From Planctomycetaceae bacterium (GTDB taxonomy: Bacteria; Planctomycetota; Planctomycetia; Planctomycetales; Planctomycetaceae): DNA of 46,945 nt. Positions 16,542-28,013 of this stretch are shown here, one piece after another. The stretch spans positions 1-46,945 of the forward strand of contig JAGQPX010000161.1 of the NCBI GenBank assembly GCA_020426505.1, written 5' to 3'. Position numbers and translations under genes: made by a program. Under the pieces are notes generated by a model. The model was not told the DNA's origin, searched no databases, and saw nothing but the letters and a program-made list of their open reading frames with translations. Position 1 is the first letter of the stretch, and every line of letters starts with the position of its first letter.

Positions 16542-18482
16542 TCAACGTCTCACAATCGAGTCTTTGGGTGCCAAGACTTCGAGTTGCGGGATGTCGAAGT
16601 GTTGCAGCAGGCCAAAGGTGTACTGGTTGACGCCTTTCTCGAAGGAGACGTCTTCCTGGATCGGTTGTTTGAGGCTTTCCTGACCGTCGAAGAGATGCGT
16701 GGATTTAATGGCGGTCGGTTCAAGGGCAGCTGCGATGAGTGCCGGTTGTGTCATGAATGGTCCGTGAGCGTGAACACTGATACGTGATCCTTCGAATCCC
16801 TGACTGCGCCAGCGGGCGATGACTGCAAGTTGTGATGCCTGCACGCCGACGGGCCTTTCTCCGACGGTTTGCAGGATGAGCGCGAAGAGATAGTCCCGTT
16901 CGCGAGGATGGCACTCGCCGCAGTACCAAAGGTCGGGGACGAGTACACGCTTGCCCTTCGACAACTGCTGCTCGATGGCTTCGGCGAGTGATGCTCGACC
17001 GTCTGATGAGATTAGGATCACGGTCTCATTCACATCGCCACGCGAGAGTTCGACCACGGGAACTGTCCACTTGTCGTCACACCTGAGGAGCCAGCGCGTG
17101 ATGCGGGTCCGATCGACTTCCTCGGTGGATGTCGACTCGGGATCGACTGTGTACTCGCGGAACTGTACGAGGTCTCTCAGCAGTTCGCGTCTGTCCTGCT
17201 GCCACTTGGCGAGTGCAGCCGGAGCAGTCGGCGGCTCTGATGCGATGGGTAACCCGTTCGTGGCAGTGATCGCGAGTGAGTTCAGTGTGGCATTGTCATC
17301 TGGCAGCGGGACGTGAAGTTCTTCGGGCGTTTTGATGTCGTCTCCACAGGGAATCTCGACGGACGAGTATGTGTCGTCACCAGGGAAGAACGCACGACCG
17401 ATCAGACCGTAGAGTGCCTCACGGTTCTCCTGCAGGAAGTTATGCGTGCCGGGATCAGCGTTGACGTGTGAGGTGAGATGATCAGTCTTGCCGTAGAGGC
17501 GATAGATCGGCTGGGCTGCTTCCAACAGCGGAGGCAGAGCCGTCGCGGAAACGAAGCAACAATTGTCCTGGGCGTTGTAGGTCAGCAGCGCCGGACGAGG
17601 GGCAAGCAGTCCCGTCAATTGTTTGTAGTCGGCGTAGAGAGCCAGGTCCGAGGGTGTCTGCTCGGAGTCTCCGAGGTCTGCGAACGTTTGCAGGCGTGTC
17701 GAGAGACTGGAGTAACCGGCGACCGGGTTGGAGAGGGTTACGCGGGTGTCGAGCGAGGAGATGACGATTGTCTGCCAACCGCCGCCGGAGAGACCTGCGA
17801 CACCGACGCGTGAGGGGTCTGCATTCTCAAGCGAGATCAGGACGTCGAGGCCTCGCTTCATGCTGAGATAGAACGGAGCAAGACCGCTGATGCCGCACAG
17901 GTCGAGTTGGTTGAGTCTCCCATGTCCGTTCTCAGGCATGTTGAGCTGGCCCATGCGAATCCATTCGACATTGAGAGCGATGATGCCCCGCCTCGCCTGA
18001 TTGATGCAGCGGATCTGTTTGTAGTTGGCCTGTTTGCCTTTGCCGTCGTGTCCGTTGACATTCATAAAGACCGGAACTTTGCCCTCCAGATTCTCCGGAA
18101 GATACAGGATGGCCGGAATCCAGAAGCCGGGGACCGCCTCGTATCGCAGTTTCTGCATGCGGTATCCCGGTCCGCCCTGGATCGGGTCCAGCATCTCGAC
18201 ATTGACCGGCCCCTCCACCCAGGAGTCAGGCACGCCGCGCAGCATGATCTTGTTGAGAACGTCAATGCGAATCTGCTCCGCCCGGGCTTCCCATTCCTCA
18301 AGCGACCCGCACTCTGGCATCGTTGGCACTTTGGGTGCAACAAGCCGAATGGTTTCCCGTTGAGTCGTGTTCGTTTCGAGGATTGGCCGGCTAAGGACGT
18401 CCTCCAGTGGAGAAGCCGCCTGCGCGAGAGTCGAACTCGCGATACAGATCACGATGCTGGCATATCGGTAGGTTTGCGTCAT
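16542..18482 (-). CDS. Secreted alpha/beta hydrolase, acetylxylan-esterase-like
   Basis: The 646-residue product starts at ATG 18482, preceded by GAGGAATCA, and has a signal peptide (MTQTYRYASIVICIASSTLAQAA). The N-terminal half is an alpha/beta hydrolase: 'PGFWIPAILYLPENLEGKVPVFMNVNGHD' (oxyanion strand) and 'VGVAGLSGGGWQT' with Ser232 as nucleophile; 'DNCCFVS' and 'HNFLQENREALYGLIGRAFF' hold candidate Asp/His. Such proteins lie near the AXE1/dienelactone-hydrolase group and are abundant in planctomycetes, where they may remove acetyl or other esters from polysaccharides. The C-terminal ~250 residues look like a second, degenerate hydrolase-like domain ('GDVNETVILISSDGRASLAEAIEQQL'). The substrate is unproven. 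Confidence 0.85.
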   Translation of the reverse strand: MTQTYRYASIVICIASSTLAQAASPLEDVLSRPILETNTTQRETIRLVAPKVPTMPECGSLEEWEARAEQIRIDVLNKIMLRGVPDSWVEGPVNVEMLDPIQGGPGYRMQKLRYEAVPGFWIPAILYLPENLEGKVPVFMNVNGHDGKGKQANYKQIRCINQARRGIIALNVEWIRMGQLNMPENGHGRLNQLDLCGISGLAPFYLSMKRGLDVLISLENADPSRVGVAGLSGGGWQTIVISSLDTRVTLSNPVAGYSSLSTRLQTFADLGDSEQTPSDLALYADYKQLTGLLAPRPALLTYNAQDNCCFVSATALPPLLEAAQPIYRLYGKTDHLTSHVNADPGTHNFLQENREALYGLIGRAFFPGDDTYSSVEIPCGDDIKTPEELHVPLPDDNATLNSLAITATNGLPIASEPPTAPAALAKWQQDRRELLRDLVQFREYTVDPESTSTEEVDRTRITRWLLRCDDKWTVPVVELSRGDVNETVILISSDGRASLAEAIEQQLSKGKRVLVPDLWYCGECHPRERDYLFALILQTVGERPVGVQASQLAVIARWRSQGFEGSRISVHAHGPFMTQPALIAAALEPTAIKSTHLFDGQESLKQPIQEDVSFEKGVNQYTFGLLQHFDIPQLEVLAPKDSIVRR

Positions 18483-18514
18483 TGATTCCTCAGAAGATGG
18501 TGCAACGTTGTTCG

Positions 18515-19411
18515 TTACTCGCCCACCTGTCCGCTGCCAACCCGATAGGCCGTCACGCCGGCGAGAAATATCCACAGGGCATCGAGAGGCGTGAAGATGT
18601 CACCGAAACCGATCTGACCTCCTGCCCCCGCGGCCATGACGACCAGATACAACAGCAACTTTGGGGCGGTGACTGCCAGGATCGCAGTCATCCCAGCGAT
18701 GATGCCCGTCACGTCACCGACAATGTGATCACGCGAACTGAGCAGCACTCCAAATCCGACGAGTCCGCCGATTCCCCAGGCCAGGATGCCGAATTCGTAT
18801 CCCGTGGCGATGACGATGCCAATCCAAGCGACTCCACCGATTACGGCTGCCACGCTGCCGCCCATCAACGCGAAGATGACCGAAACGAAGACGGTTTGTT
18901 CCTGATTGTAGGCGTTCTTGCGTTTTCGTTTGCGTTTCTTCCTGGGTCGGGATGCTGGAACCGGCTTGTCTTCCCGTCGGGGCGGCAGGTTTTCGATCTC
19001 CTCTGACTCGTATGCTTCCACATCGTCGGAAAGCCAATCGTCCTTCTTCGGCGAAACAGGTTTGCGAGGTTGAGTGGGACGCAACTGGCGCGGAGGCAGT
19101 GACGCCGTTTTGCGACGCGACTGTTGCACCGGCTGAGCCACTTTCCGCTTAGGCTTTTCTTGCGATTTGACAGACGGTCGTTGTTTGACTTTTTCGCGAG
19201 AACGTGGTTTCTCATCGGTCCGAGTTTTCCGACCCGGCAGCTGCTTCGTGTCGGACATCACCCCCAAGTCAGCGGTCGAAATCCCCGTCTGCTTGATCAC
19301 AAACGGCTCCAGACAAGAGGGACAGCGAGCCTTTTTGCCAAGAAAGTCGCGATCCTTGAACCTCAACGACGCTTCACAATGTGGGCACGTCGAAAGAATT
19401 ACCTCAGACAT
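18515..19411 (-). CDS. Zinc-ribbon membrane protein of unknown function
   Basis: This 298-residue protein has an N-terminal zinc ribbon: 'STCPHCEASLRFKDRDFLGKKARCPSC' (CX2C...CX2C, residues ~8-34) followed by 'EPFVI', as in MJ0042-type finger domains. A long basic, low-complexity linker (residues ~50-165, rich in Lys, Arg, Pro, ending in 'RKKRKRKRKN') leads to about four hydrophobic segments that fill the C-terminal third ('VFVSVIFALMGGSVAAVIGGVAWIGIVIATG', and so on). The arrangement 'finger - disordered linker - small membrane domain' is common in planctomycete proteins of unknown role. It ends 33 bp before the esterase start on the same strand, so the two may be cotranscribed. Confidence 0.82.
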   Translation of the reverse strand: MSEVILSTCPHCEASLRFKDRDFLGKKARCPSCLEPFVIKQTGISTADLGVMSDTKQLPGRKTRTDEKPRSREKVKQRPSVKSQEKPKRKVAQPVQQSRRKTASLPPRQLRPTQPRKPVSPKKDDWLSDDVEAYESEEIENLPPRREDKPVPASRPRKKRKRKRKNAYNQEQTVFVSVIFALMGGSVAAVIGGVAWIGIVIATGYEFGILAWGIGGLVGFGVLLSSRDHIVGDVTGIIAGMTAILAVTAPKLLLYLVVMAAGAGGQIGFGDIFTPLDALWIFLAGVTAYRVGSGQVGE

Positions 19412-19614
19412 CGGTGGCCCTCACCACAGAAGTCAACAACAGGGAGATGCTCGTTAGCATACCCATGTCGGGGTGCGATGTCAGCAATGAGCAGAGGAAT
19501 TGCCTGACAGAAAGCATCAGCGAGAATTGATGCGTTCGATGATGAAGCCCTCAAGTCGTCGCGAGCCCTTCTTCGGATCGGTGCGAACGGGATATCGTTC
19601 TGACCCCTTGCACT

Positions 19615-19639
19615 CCCCGGCTGTTCACGACAGCCGGGG
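19615..19639. repeat. Perfect 10-bp hairpin downstream of the DsrE-like gene
   Basis: CCCCGGCTGT (19615-19624) and ACAGCCGGGG (19630-19639) pair perfectly around TCACG. It lies 26 bp past the stop of the minus-strand DsrE-like gene and 200 bp before the zinc-ribbon gene, where it could end transcription. No U-tract follows on either strand, so a dispersed palindrome is equally likely. The rest of the gap 19412-19665 shows no gene. Confidence 0.55.
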
Positions 19640-19665
19640 GGCAGTTCTGCGTAAGGTCAAATCGA

Positions 19666-20022
19666 TCAGAACATCAGCACCTGGTATCCATCGCTCATCA
19701 GTTGACGGTAACTCATGTTCGAGCCGTAGTCTTCAAGCATGCAGACACCAGCGGCCTGGACCGCGTCCGCGACCTCGAAGGCCCCCGCACAGAAGCCGCA
19801 TGCCCCTGCGATGACATCCTTCACCTCGGCATAGAGTCCGTGGAGGTTGTGATCCGGCTGAGCCAGTAGCCCAACCCAGCGTGTTCCCGTGCCGCTGAAG
19901 ATGACCTGGACATCATCCCCCGCTTCCTTGAACTCCTTGGCAGCAGTGAGAGCGTTGACGATACGACCGAGGGACTCACCCCCTTCGGTGTCAGCAAGAA
20001 TCACGATGGCAGTCTTCGACAT
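19666..20022 (-). CDS. DsrE/DsrF-like family protein
   Basis: This 118-residue cytosolic protein starts at ATG 20022 after AAAGGAGA. It has the DsrE fold signature: a first strand 'KTAIVILADTEGGESLGRIVNALTAAKEFKEAGDDVQVIFSGTG' (in pieces), a central helix, and a cysteine-containing loop 'GACGFCAGAFEVADAVQAAGV' with C75 and C78 (CxxC) plus C94. DsrE-like proteins carry or reduce sulfur on conserved cysteines, though many homologues are untested. It is encoded downstream of the cytochrome P460 gene on the same strand. A long inverted repeat fills the gap between them, so joint transcription is uncertain. Confidence 0.82.
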   Translation of the reverse strand: MSKTAIVILADTEGGESLGRIVNALTAAKEFKEAGDDVQVIFSGTGTRWVGLLAQPDHNLHGLYAEVKDVIAGACGFCAGAFEVADAVQAAGVCMLEDYGSNMSYRQLMSDGYQVLMF

Positions 20023-20079
20023 GGAAAGTCTCCTTTGCGGTTGAGGAGTGAAGTTGGTGAGAATTTGAATTCAGCTTGG

Positions 20080-20186
20080 GGTGGCACGTCCCTGACGTCA
20101 GGAAGGGTGTGGCGCACAGTTCTGGAGCGTTCAAGCATGAGTGATGCGTTCGCCACGCCCAGCCCGTTGGTCTGGGCGTGCCATCC
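20080..20186. repeat. Inverted repeat with internally palindromic GGCACG arms
   Basis: The left arm 20080-20114 (GGTGGCACGTCC, ending AAGGGTGTGGCG) pairs imperfectly with the right arm 20151-20186 (CGCCACGCCCAG, ending GGGCGTGCCATCC). Each arm is itself palindromic around CTGACGTCAG (left) or CCCAGCCCGTTGGTCTGGG (right). It starts 5 bp after the cytochrome P460 stop and ends 58 bp before the DsrE-like start. It resembles REP-type palindromic units and could attenuate read-through. Confidence 0.62.
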
Positions 20187-20191
20187 TTCGG

Positions 20192-20827
20192 TTACTGTAC
20201 CTGCTCGTTGTTCGCTTTCGCGGCACGCAGGACCGGGTAGGTATCAGTGAAGACGTAGTCCTCGTCCGCACCGGCGTGGCATGTGTTGCAACTCGTGGTC
20301 TCCATGCGTTTGCCGGTGGGCTCGTAATGTGGAGCCTCACCAAAGCGGAAGAAGGCCCAGCCGCCCGGTTCGTTGGCGAAGCGTTCCTCGTCTTTAACCA
20401 TGGCCTCAAGGCTGATGAACTCGCCCTGGAAATAGCCGTTGCCACTTGCCATCGACTTGCCGCCGACGGACACCAGTTCCTTGAGGATGACAGTGCCCTG
20501 AGGAAACTCGCCCGTTCGTTTGTACGACGCGAAGCTGGCCGGATCGATGTAGACGTTATGGAACTCCGGAAAGGCCGCCTTGCCGTCGTTCATGTCATTC
20601 GGAGTGACGGGGGCTCCGACGAATACCCACTCGCGATGATCCGTGGGTCGCAATAGCTCACCTTCGTTGTTGTAGGCGGCAGCCTTCATTGACGCACCAG
20701 TCGTCGTGGGGGCTGCGTGGGCACTTGGCTCGATCGACGTCCCGCATCCCGAGAGGCAGGCGATCAGGGGTGCAGTGGTGATCACAAGCACGAGCGTGCC
20801 CAGTCGGTGTCGGCTCTTGGAAAACAT
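20192..20827 (-). CDS. Cytochrome P460-family c-type haem lipoprotein
   Basis: This 211-residue protein has a lipoprotein signal (lipobox LSGC, Cys28). The P460-like core runs from 'REWVFVGAPVTPNDMN' through 'EFHNVYIDPASFASYKRTGEFPQGTVILKEL' (in parts), and ends in a haem-binding motif C180-N-T-C-H184. Cytochrome P460 enzymes oxidise hydroxylamine (and bind NO); cytochrome c'-beta relatives bind NO. I cannot identify the haem-crosslinking Lys with certainty, so enzymatic activity is unproven. It has its own sigma-54-type promoter at 20900-20915 and is divergent from a sigma-54 activator, which suggests induction by a nitrogen or redox signal. Confidence 0.88.
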   Translation of the reverse strand: MFSKSRHRLGTLVLVITTAPLIACLSGCGTSIEPSAHAAPTTTGASMKAAAYNNEGELLRPTDHREWVFVGAPVTPNDMNDGKAAFPEFHNVYIDPASFASYKRTGEFPQGTVILKELVSVGGKSMASGNGYFQGEFISLEAMVKDEERFANEPGGWAFFRFGEAPHYEPTGKRMETTSCNTCHAGADEDYVFTDTYPVLRAAKANNEQVQ

Positions 20828-20861
20828 GGTTGAGTCTCCTCGTCAGCAGGTCCTGGTCTGT

Positions 20862-20879
20862 CTGAATCGCACGATTCAG
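20862..20879. promoter_or_regulatory. Perfect inverted repeat in the P460 leader
   Basis: CTGAATCG (20862-20869) and CGATTCAG (20872-20879) form a perfect 8-bp dyad with a 2-bp spacer. It lies between the predicted sigma-54 promoter and the cytochrome P460 start, inside the expected untranslated leader. It could be an operator or a leader stem. Confidence 0.45.
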
Positions 20880-20899
20880 CACGGTACGGGCTTCACAGT

Positions 20900-20915
20900 T
20901 GCATGGTGCATGCCA
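20900..20915 (-). promoter_or_regulatory. Sigma-54 (-24/-12) promoter for the cytochrome P460 gene
   Basis: Reading the minus strand, TGGCAT-N5-ATGCA keeps the invariant GG and GC dinucleotides at the exact sigma-54 spacing (consensus TGGCAC-N5-TTGCA; two mismatches). Transcription would start near 20889, about 60 bp before ATG 20827. The divergent gene encodes a sigma-54-dependent activator, which makes the match meaningful. A perfect palindrome GATGATTCATC at 20970-20980, about 85 bp upstream of the start site, is a candidate activator site. Confidence 0.68.
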
Positions 20916-20969
20916 AGGAGTCTCAAGTGATTCTCGAAAGTCGCAACTGATGCATTGGCAGTGGATTAT

Positions 20970-20980
20970 GATGATTCATC
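20970..20980. promoter_or_regulatory. Palindrome, candidate binding site of the sigma-54 activator
   Basis: GATGA-T-TCATC is a perfect dyad about 85 bp upstream of the predicted P460 transcription start and 30 bp before the activator gene start. Its position suits an upstream activator site and possible autoregulation. There is only one copy, so support is limited. Confidence 0.35.
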
Positions 20981-21010
20981 TATTCCATTCTCACGAAAGG
21001 CAGTTACGAT

Positions 21011-22648
21011 ATGTCGTATGCAGCGACGAAATCCCGTGTTCATGATGTGCTGCCTCCTCAGGGATCCCGACAATCGATGGCCAAGTCATCAACCATGCAA
21101 AATCCGCAAGCTCAGGAGCCTGCCCTTGAGACAACGCTGCGGTCGATTGTCGAGGGGACCGCAGCAGCCCGCGGTGAGCCATTCTTCCGCTCGCTCGTTC
21201 AGTACTTGGCGGCCTCCCTCGATGCGAAGGTCGCGTTCGTGGCTGAGTTCCTCAGCGAGCAGGATGTCCTGCGGACGCTCGCTGTCTGGGTGGGGGACGA
21301 GCACCGATCGAACTACGAGTTCGAGCTTGAGGGAACTCCCTGTCAGACGGCAATCGTTGCGAAGGCCATCAAGCATTACTCAGACGATGTGCAGCGGCAG
21401 TTTCCGAGCGACAAGGGCCTGAGCCAACTCGGGGCCCGCAGTTATCTCGCCGTGCCCTTGATGGATGACACTGGAGAAGTCGTCGGACATCTGGCTGTCA
21501 TTGATGACAAACCGCTGGAAGCCGATGATCGCGAGCTTTCGATCTTTCACATCTTCGCAGCAAGAGCTGCTGCTGAGTTGAACCGTCGGCAAGCCGAACA
21601 ACACTTGGATGACAGCCGACGTCGAGAGGACCGACTGCGGAGCGAGCGACAGCGAATTGAAGCCGAGGTGGCCTATCTACGGGAAGAGTTACGGGTGCGG
21701 TCCGACTTCTCAGAGATCTTGGGTGAGAGCGACGGGATCTGGAAGGTGTTACGGAACATCGACATGGTCGCGCCGACCGACAGCACGGTCCTGATCCTGG
21801 GCGAAACGGGCACGGGAAAAGAACTTGTTGCCCGCGCGATCCACAAGAACAGCAATCGCGAGAAGGGACCGTTCGTCCGGGTTAACTGTGCAGCACTTCC
21901 TGAGTCGCTGTTGGAGAGCGAATTGTTCGGACATGAACATGGCGCATTCACAGGCGCCACGAAACAGAGGTCTGGACGATTTGAGTTGGCGGATGGCGGA
22001 ACCATTTTCCTAGATGAGATCGGCGAAATGCCACTCTCTGCTCAGTCCCGACTTCTGCGCGTGCTGCAGGAGCAGGAACTCGAACGCGTGGGCGGAAGCA
22101 GAACGATTCGCATCGACACGCGAGTGCTCGCGGCAACAAATCGCGACCTGCTGGAGATGGTCGATGAAGGCACGTTCCGCGAAGACCTCTACTATCGCCT
22201 GAACGTATTTCCCATCACAATTCCCCCACTGAGAGATCGGCCAGAGGATATTCCGACACTCGTACGATTCTTCCTCAAACAACTCGGCAACCGTATCGGC
22301 AGGCAGGTCGACCATGTGCCGGACCACGTCTGCGCGACGCTCCGCGGCTATGAATGGCCGGGCAACGTCCGCGAACTGGAGAACGTGATTGAAAGAGCGA
22401 TCATCCTCTCACCAAATGACACGCTCGTCCTCCCCGAAGGCACGATTCCCTCTCGTAAACGCAAGACGAGCCGAAAGTCCGAACTCGCTCCACTCGCGGA
22501 TGTCGAGCGCGCTCACATCCGAGCCGTTCTCGACCACACGGGTGGCGTCATCGCCGGTCCCAAAGGCGCCGCGAAAATCCTCGGCCTCAACCCCAACACG
22601 CTTCGCAGCCGCATGGAAAAGCTGGGCGTATGCGCGAAGCGATCTTAA
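21011..22648 (+). CDS. Sigma-54-dependent transcriptional activator, GAF-AAA+-HTH (NorR/FhlA-like)
   Basis: This 545-residue bacterial enhancer-binding protein has a sensory GAF domain at residues ~55-195 ('FFRSLVQYLAASLDAKVAFVAEF', 'SYLAVPLMDDTGEVVGHLAVID'), then a coiled coil (~195-230), then a complete AAA+ domain. The AAA+ motifs are Walker A GETGTGKE (264-271), the sigma-54 contact loop GAFTGA (311-316), Walker B IFLDE and 'RLLRVLQEQELERVGG'. The C-terminus is a Fis-type helix-turn-helix ('GAAKILGLNPNTLRSRMEKLG'). All catalytic features are present. The bound signal cannot be told from the sequence. Adjacency to cytochrome P460 makes NO or a nitrogen oxide a reasonable guess. AAAGG lies 11 bp before ATG 21011; the first ~30 residues are unconserved, so later ATGs are possible. 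Confidence 0.93.
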   Translation: MSYAATKSRVHDVLPPQGSRQSMAKSSTMQNPQAQEPALETTLRSIVEGTAAARGEPFFRSLVQYLAASLDAKVAFVAEFLSEQDVLRTLAVWVGDEHRSNYEFELEGTPCQTAIVAKAIKHYSDDVQRQFPSDKGLSQLGARSYLAVPLMDDTGEVVGHLAVIDDKPLEADDRELSIFHIFAARAAAELNRRQAEQHLDDSRRREDRLRSERQRIEAEVAYLREELRVRSDFSEILGESDGIWKVLRNIDMVAPTDSTVLILGETGTGKELVARAIHKNSNREKGPFVRVNCAALPESLLESELFGHEHGAFTGATKQRSGRFELADGGTIFLDEIGEMPLSAQSRLLRVLQEQELERVGGSRTIRIDTRVLAATNRDLLEMVDEGTFREDLYYRLNVFPITIPPLRDRPEDIPTLVRFFLKQLGNRIGRQVDHVPDHVCATLRGYEWPGNVRELENVIERAIILSPNDTLVLPEGTIPSRKRKTSRKSELAPLADVERAHIRAVLDHTGGVIAGPKGAAKILGLNPNTLRSRMEKLGVCAKRS

Positions 22649-22660
22649 GTCCACGGATTA

Positions 22661-22675
22661 GTGGAGCCTCTCCAC
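22661..22675. terminator. Short hairpin after the activator gene
   Basis: GTGGAG-CCT-CTCCAC lies 13-27 bp after the activator stop. It is a 6-bp perfect stem with a 3-nt loop and no T-run, so this is a weak terminator candidate. The remainder of the gap to carB (to 22820) shows no gene. Confidence 0.35.
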
Positions 22676-22820
22676 AGCATTGTCGTTGAATCTAGAGTTT
22701 CCTCTGTCCTCTTGAATCCCCGTCCAACTTCGTTACCGTGGGTGACAATTTTGCGCTGCTCTCTGACATTGTGCCAGCAGTTGCAGCTGTTCGCCATCAG
22801 CCAAGAGCCTTAGACCAGCC

Positions 22821-26135
<3,315 letters not shown>

Positions 26136-26181
26136 ACGTCCAATGACGCTTGCGGCGTAGCACAACCGGGAGACGTCGATC

Positions 26182-27933
26182 ATGTTCCGGAGTGTCACGC
26201 AACCGCAAGCGATGGTCGTCGGGTTACTCGTGATTCATGCAGCCCTGTTGTCGTATCTGGCAACGCGTTACAGCCCGACGATTGATGAGGTTGGACATCT
26301 CCCTGCTGGCTTGTACACATGGGAGTTCGGCCGGTTCGACGTCTTTCGGGTGAATCCCCCGCTGGTGCGAACACTCGCTGCCCTGCCTGTCCGACTGAGT
26401 GACCCCGAGTACGACTGGAGCAGCTACCGGGAGGGGCTCACGGCCCGCCCCGAATGGTCTCTGGGAGGGGACCTGATGAGGACGAATGGTGAGGTGTCTC
26501 TGCGGTACATTACCTGGGCGCGGTGGATGTTGATCCCGATCAGTCTATTCGGCGGGTTCATCTGTTGGCGATGGGCGAAGGAGTTGTACGGCGCCGCAGC
26601 CGGTTTGACCGCACTCACGCTGTGGGGTTTCTCTCCAACGGTCCTTGGGTACGGCGCACTCATCACTCCGGACCTGAGTGCAGCCTCGCTGGGAGTGACC
26701 GCAGCCTACACTTACTGGCGATGGTTGAGGACCCCCTCAACAGTATGGACGCTCATCGCAGGAATGACTCTTGGGTTGGCAGAACTGACGAAGATGACGT
26801 GGTTGATTCTGTTCGTATTGTGGCCAGTACTGTGGTTGGCTCGGGTGATCCGTCGAAGGTCGAATGTCGACGGTCGAGAAAATGAGCCTCTCGACATTCA
26901 ACCTTCGACCTTCAACCAACTCAACAAGCTCGCAGTGATCCTACTGCTCGGCCTGTATGTCCTCAACGTCGGTTACGCCTTCGATGGCACGTTGACGCGA
27001 CTGGGTGACTATCAATTTGTCAGTCGTACTTTGAGCGGTCAGGAGTTCAACACGGGAGAGACTGAGGTCGGCGCGAATCGGTTTGTCGGAACATGGTGCG
27101 AGTCGCTTCGCGTGCCATTGCCGCGAGACTATGTCACGGGAATCGACCTCCAAAAGCGTGAATTCGAACGGGGGAAATGGTCGTTTCTGCGGGGTGAATG
27201 GAAGCACGGCGGCTGGTGGTGGTACTACCTGTACGCGGTGCTGATCAAGGAGCCGTTGGGGACGTGGTGTCTGCTCGGCTTGGCGATGATCGCTGCGTGG
27301 AAGGTGCCGACGAGGAATGTCCACTGGACCGACACACTCGCTGTCGTCTTGCCCGGACTCGTGCTGTTTGTGCTTGTCAGCTCTCAAACCGGATTCAACA
27401 AATACATCCGATACGTGTTGCCTGCGTTTCCGTTTGCATTCGTGTGGATATCACAGGGGATACGGTTGGTTGAACTCGACCGCCAACGCTGGTCGCTGCC
27501 GGTGTGTGGTGTCCTGCTGTGGTCGATCGCGAGCAGCATCTGGATCTACCCCCACAGTCTGTCATATTTCAATGAGTCGGTCGGCGGACCGTCGGGTGGT
27601 CATAAGCACCTGATTGACGCCAACGTCGACTGGGGACAGGGGCTGTACGACCTCAAGGACTGGTTGGACGCCCATCCGGACTCAAAGCCGCTGTATGTCG
27701 CCTGTCGAGCGTATGTGCCGCTGGAGGTGTTGGGGCTGGAGTTTGATCGCGTTCCCAGCACGCCCGAGTCAGGATGGTTCATTCTCAGCAGACACGACAG
27801 GCACACGAGGTCCGGAGAGTATTCATACCTCGATTCCCTAACCCCGGTGGACAGCATCGCGGGTTGCTTCGACGTCTACCAGATCTCCGCAGATGATGTG
27901 TCTCGTTTGATGCGATCGACACACACCGACTGA
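26182..27933 (+). CDS. Polytopic membrane glycosyltransferase (GT39/PMT-like)
   Basis: This 583-residue protein, with GGGAG upstream of ATG 26182, has about ten hydrophobic segments. The first outer loop carries the GT-C acidic pair 'TIDEVGHLPAGLYTWEFGRFDVFRVNPPLVRTLAALP' (D-E ... NPP), as in dolichyl/undecaprenyl-phosphate-sugar transferases that glycosylate proteins or lipids outside the cell membrane. A soluble C-terminal region follows 'NVDWGQGLYDLKDWLDAHP', a segment seen in planctomycete members. Residues ~224-245, in a loop after the helix ending 'LWLARVIRRR', are encoded by a hairpin of 7-bp repeats. It stands 46 bp after carB but has no functional link to it that I can see. Confidence 0.85.
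   Translation: MFRSVTQPQAMVVGLLVIHAALLSYLATRYSPTIDEVGHLPAGLYTWEFGRFDVFRVNPPLVRTLAALPVRLSDPEYDWSSYREGLTARPEWSLGGDLMRTNGEVSLRYITWARWMLIPISLFGGFICWRWAKELYGAAAGLTALTLWGFSPTVLGYGALITPDLSAASLGVTAAYTYWRWLRTPSTVWTLIAGMTLGLAELTKMTWLILFVLWPVLWLARVIRRRSNVDGRENEPLDIQPSTFNQLNKLAVILLLGLYVLNVGYAFDGTLTRLGDYQFVSRTLSGQEFNTGETEVGANRFVGTWCESLRVPLPRDYVTGIDLQKREFERGKWSFLRGEWKHGGWWWYYLYAVLIKEPLGTWCLLGLAMIAAWKVPTRNVHWTDTLAVVLPGLVLFVLVSSQTGFNKYIRYVLPAFPFAFVWISQGIRLVELDRQRWSLPVCGVLLWSIASSIWIYPHSLSYFNESVGGPSGGHKHLIDANVDWGQGLYDLKDWLDAHPDSKPLYVACRAYVPLEVLGLEFDRVPSTPESGWFILSRHDRHTRSGEYSYLDSLTPVDSIAGCFDVYQISADDVSRLMRSTHTD
26852..26916. repeat. Heptamer-arm hairpin in frame inside the GT39-like gene
   Basis: The left arm 26852-26879 has four units beginning GTCGA (GTCGAAG, GTCGAAT, then ...ACG and ...AGA). 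The right arm 26889-26916 has units TCTCGAC, ATTCAAC, then CTTCGAC and CTTCAAC. Unit-by-unit complementarity is 23 of 28, and the innermost units pair perfectly. The loop is 9 nt. It is in frame with the host gene and encodes about 22 hydrophilic residues (around NVDGRENEPLDI) in an extramembrane loop. Confidence 0.85.
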
Positions 27934-28013
27934 CATCCGTACTGGACGGGCACCAATGGATGTCGGATACTGAATTGAACAACTCATGACTCTGGAGCGC
28001 GAAAGAGGCAATC

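Noticed and set aside
18483..18575. Longer N-terminus for the esterase-like protein
   Set aside because: It would overlap the end of the zinc-ribbon gene and hide the signal peptide; ATG 18482 has a strong ribosome-binding site.
19615..19639. Hairpin as a certain Rho-independent terminator
   Set aside because: No T-run follows on either strand, so it is listed as a repeat only.
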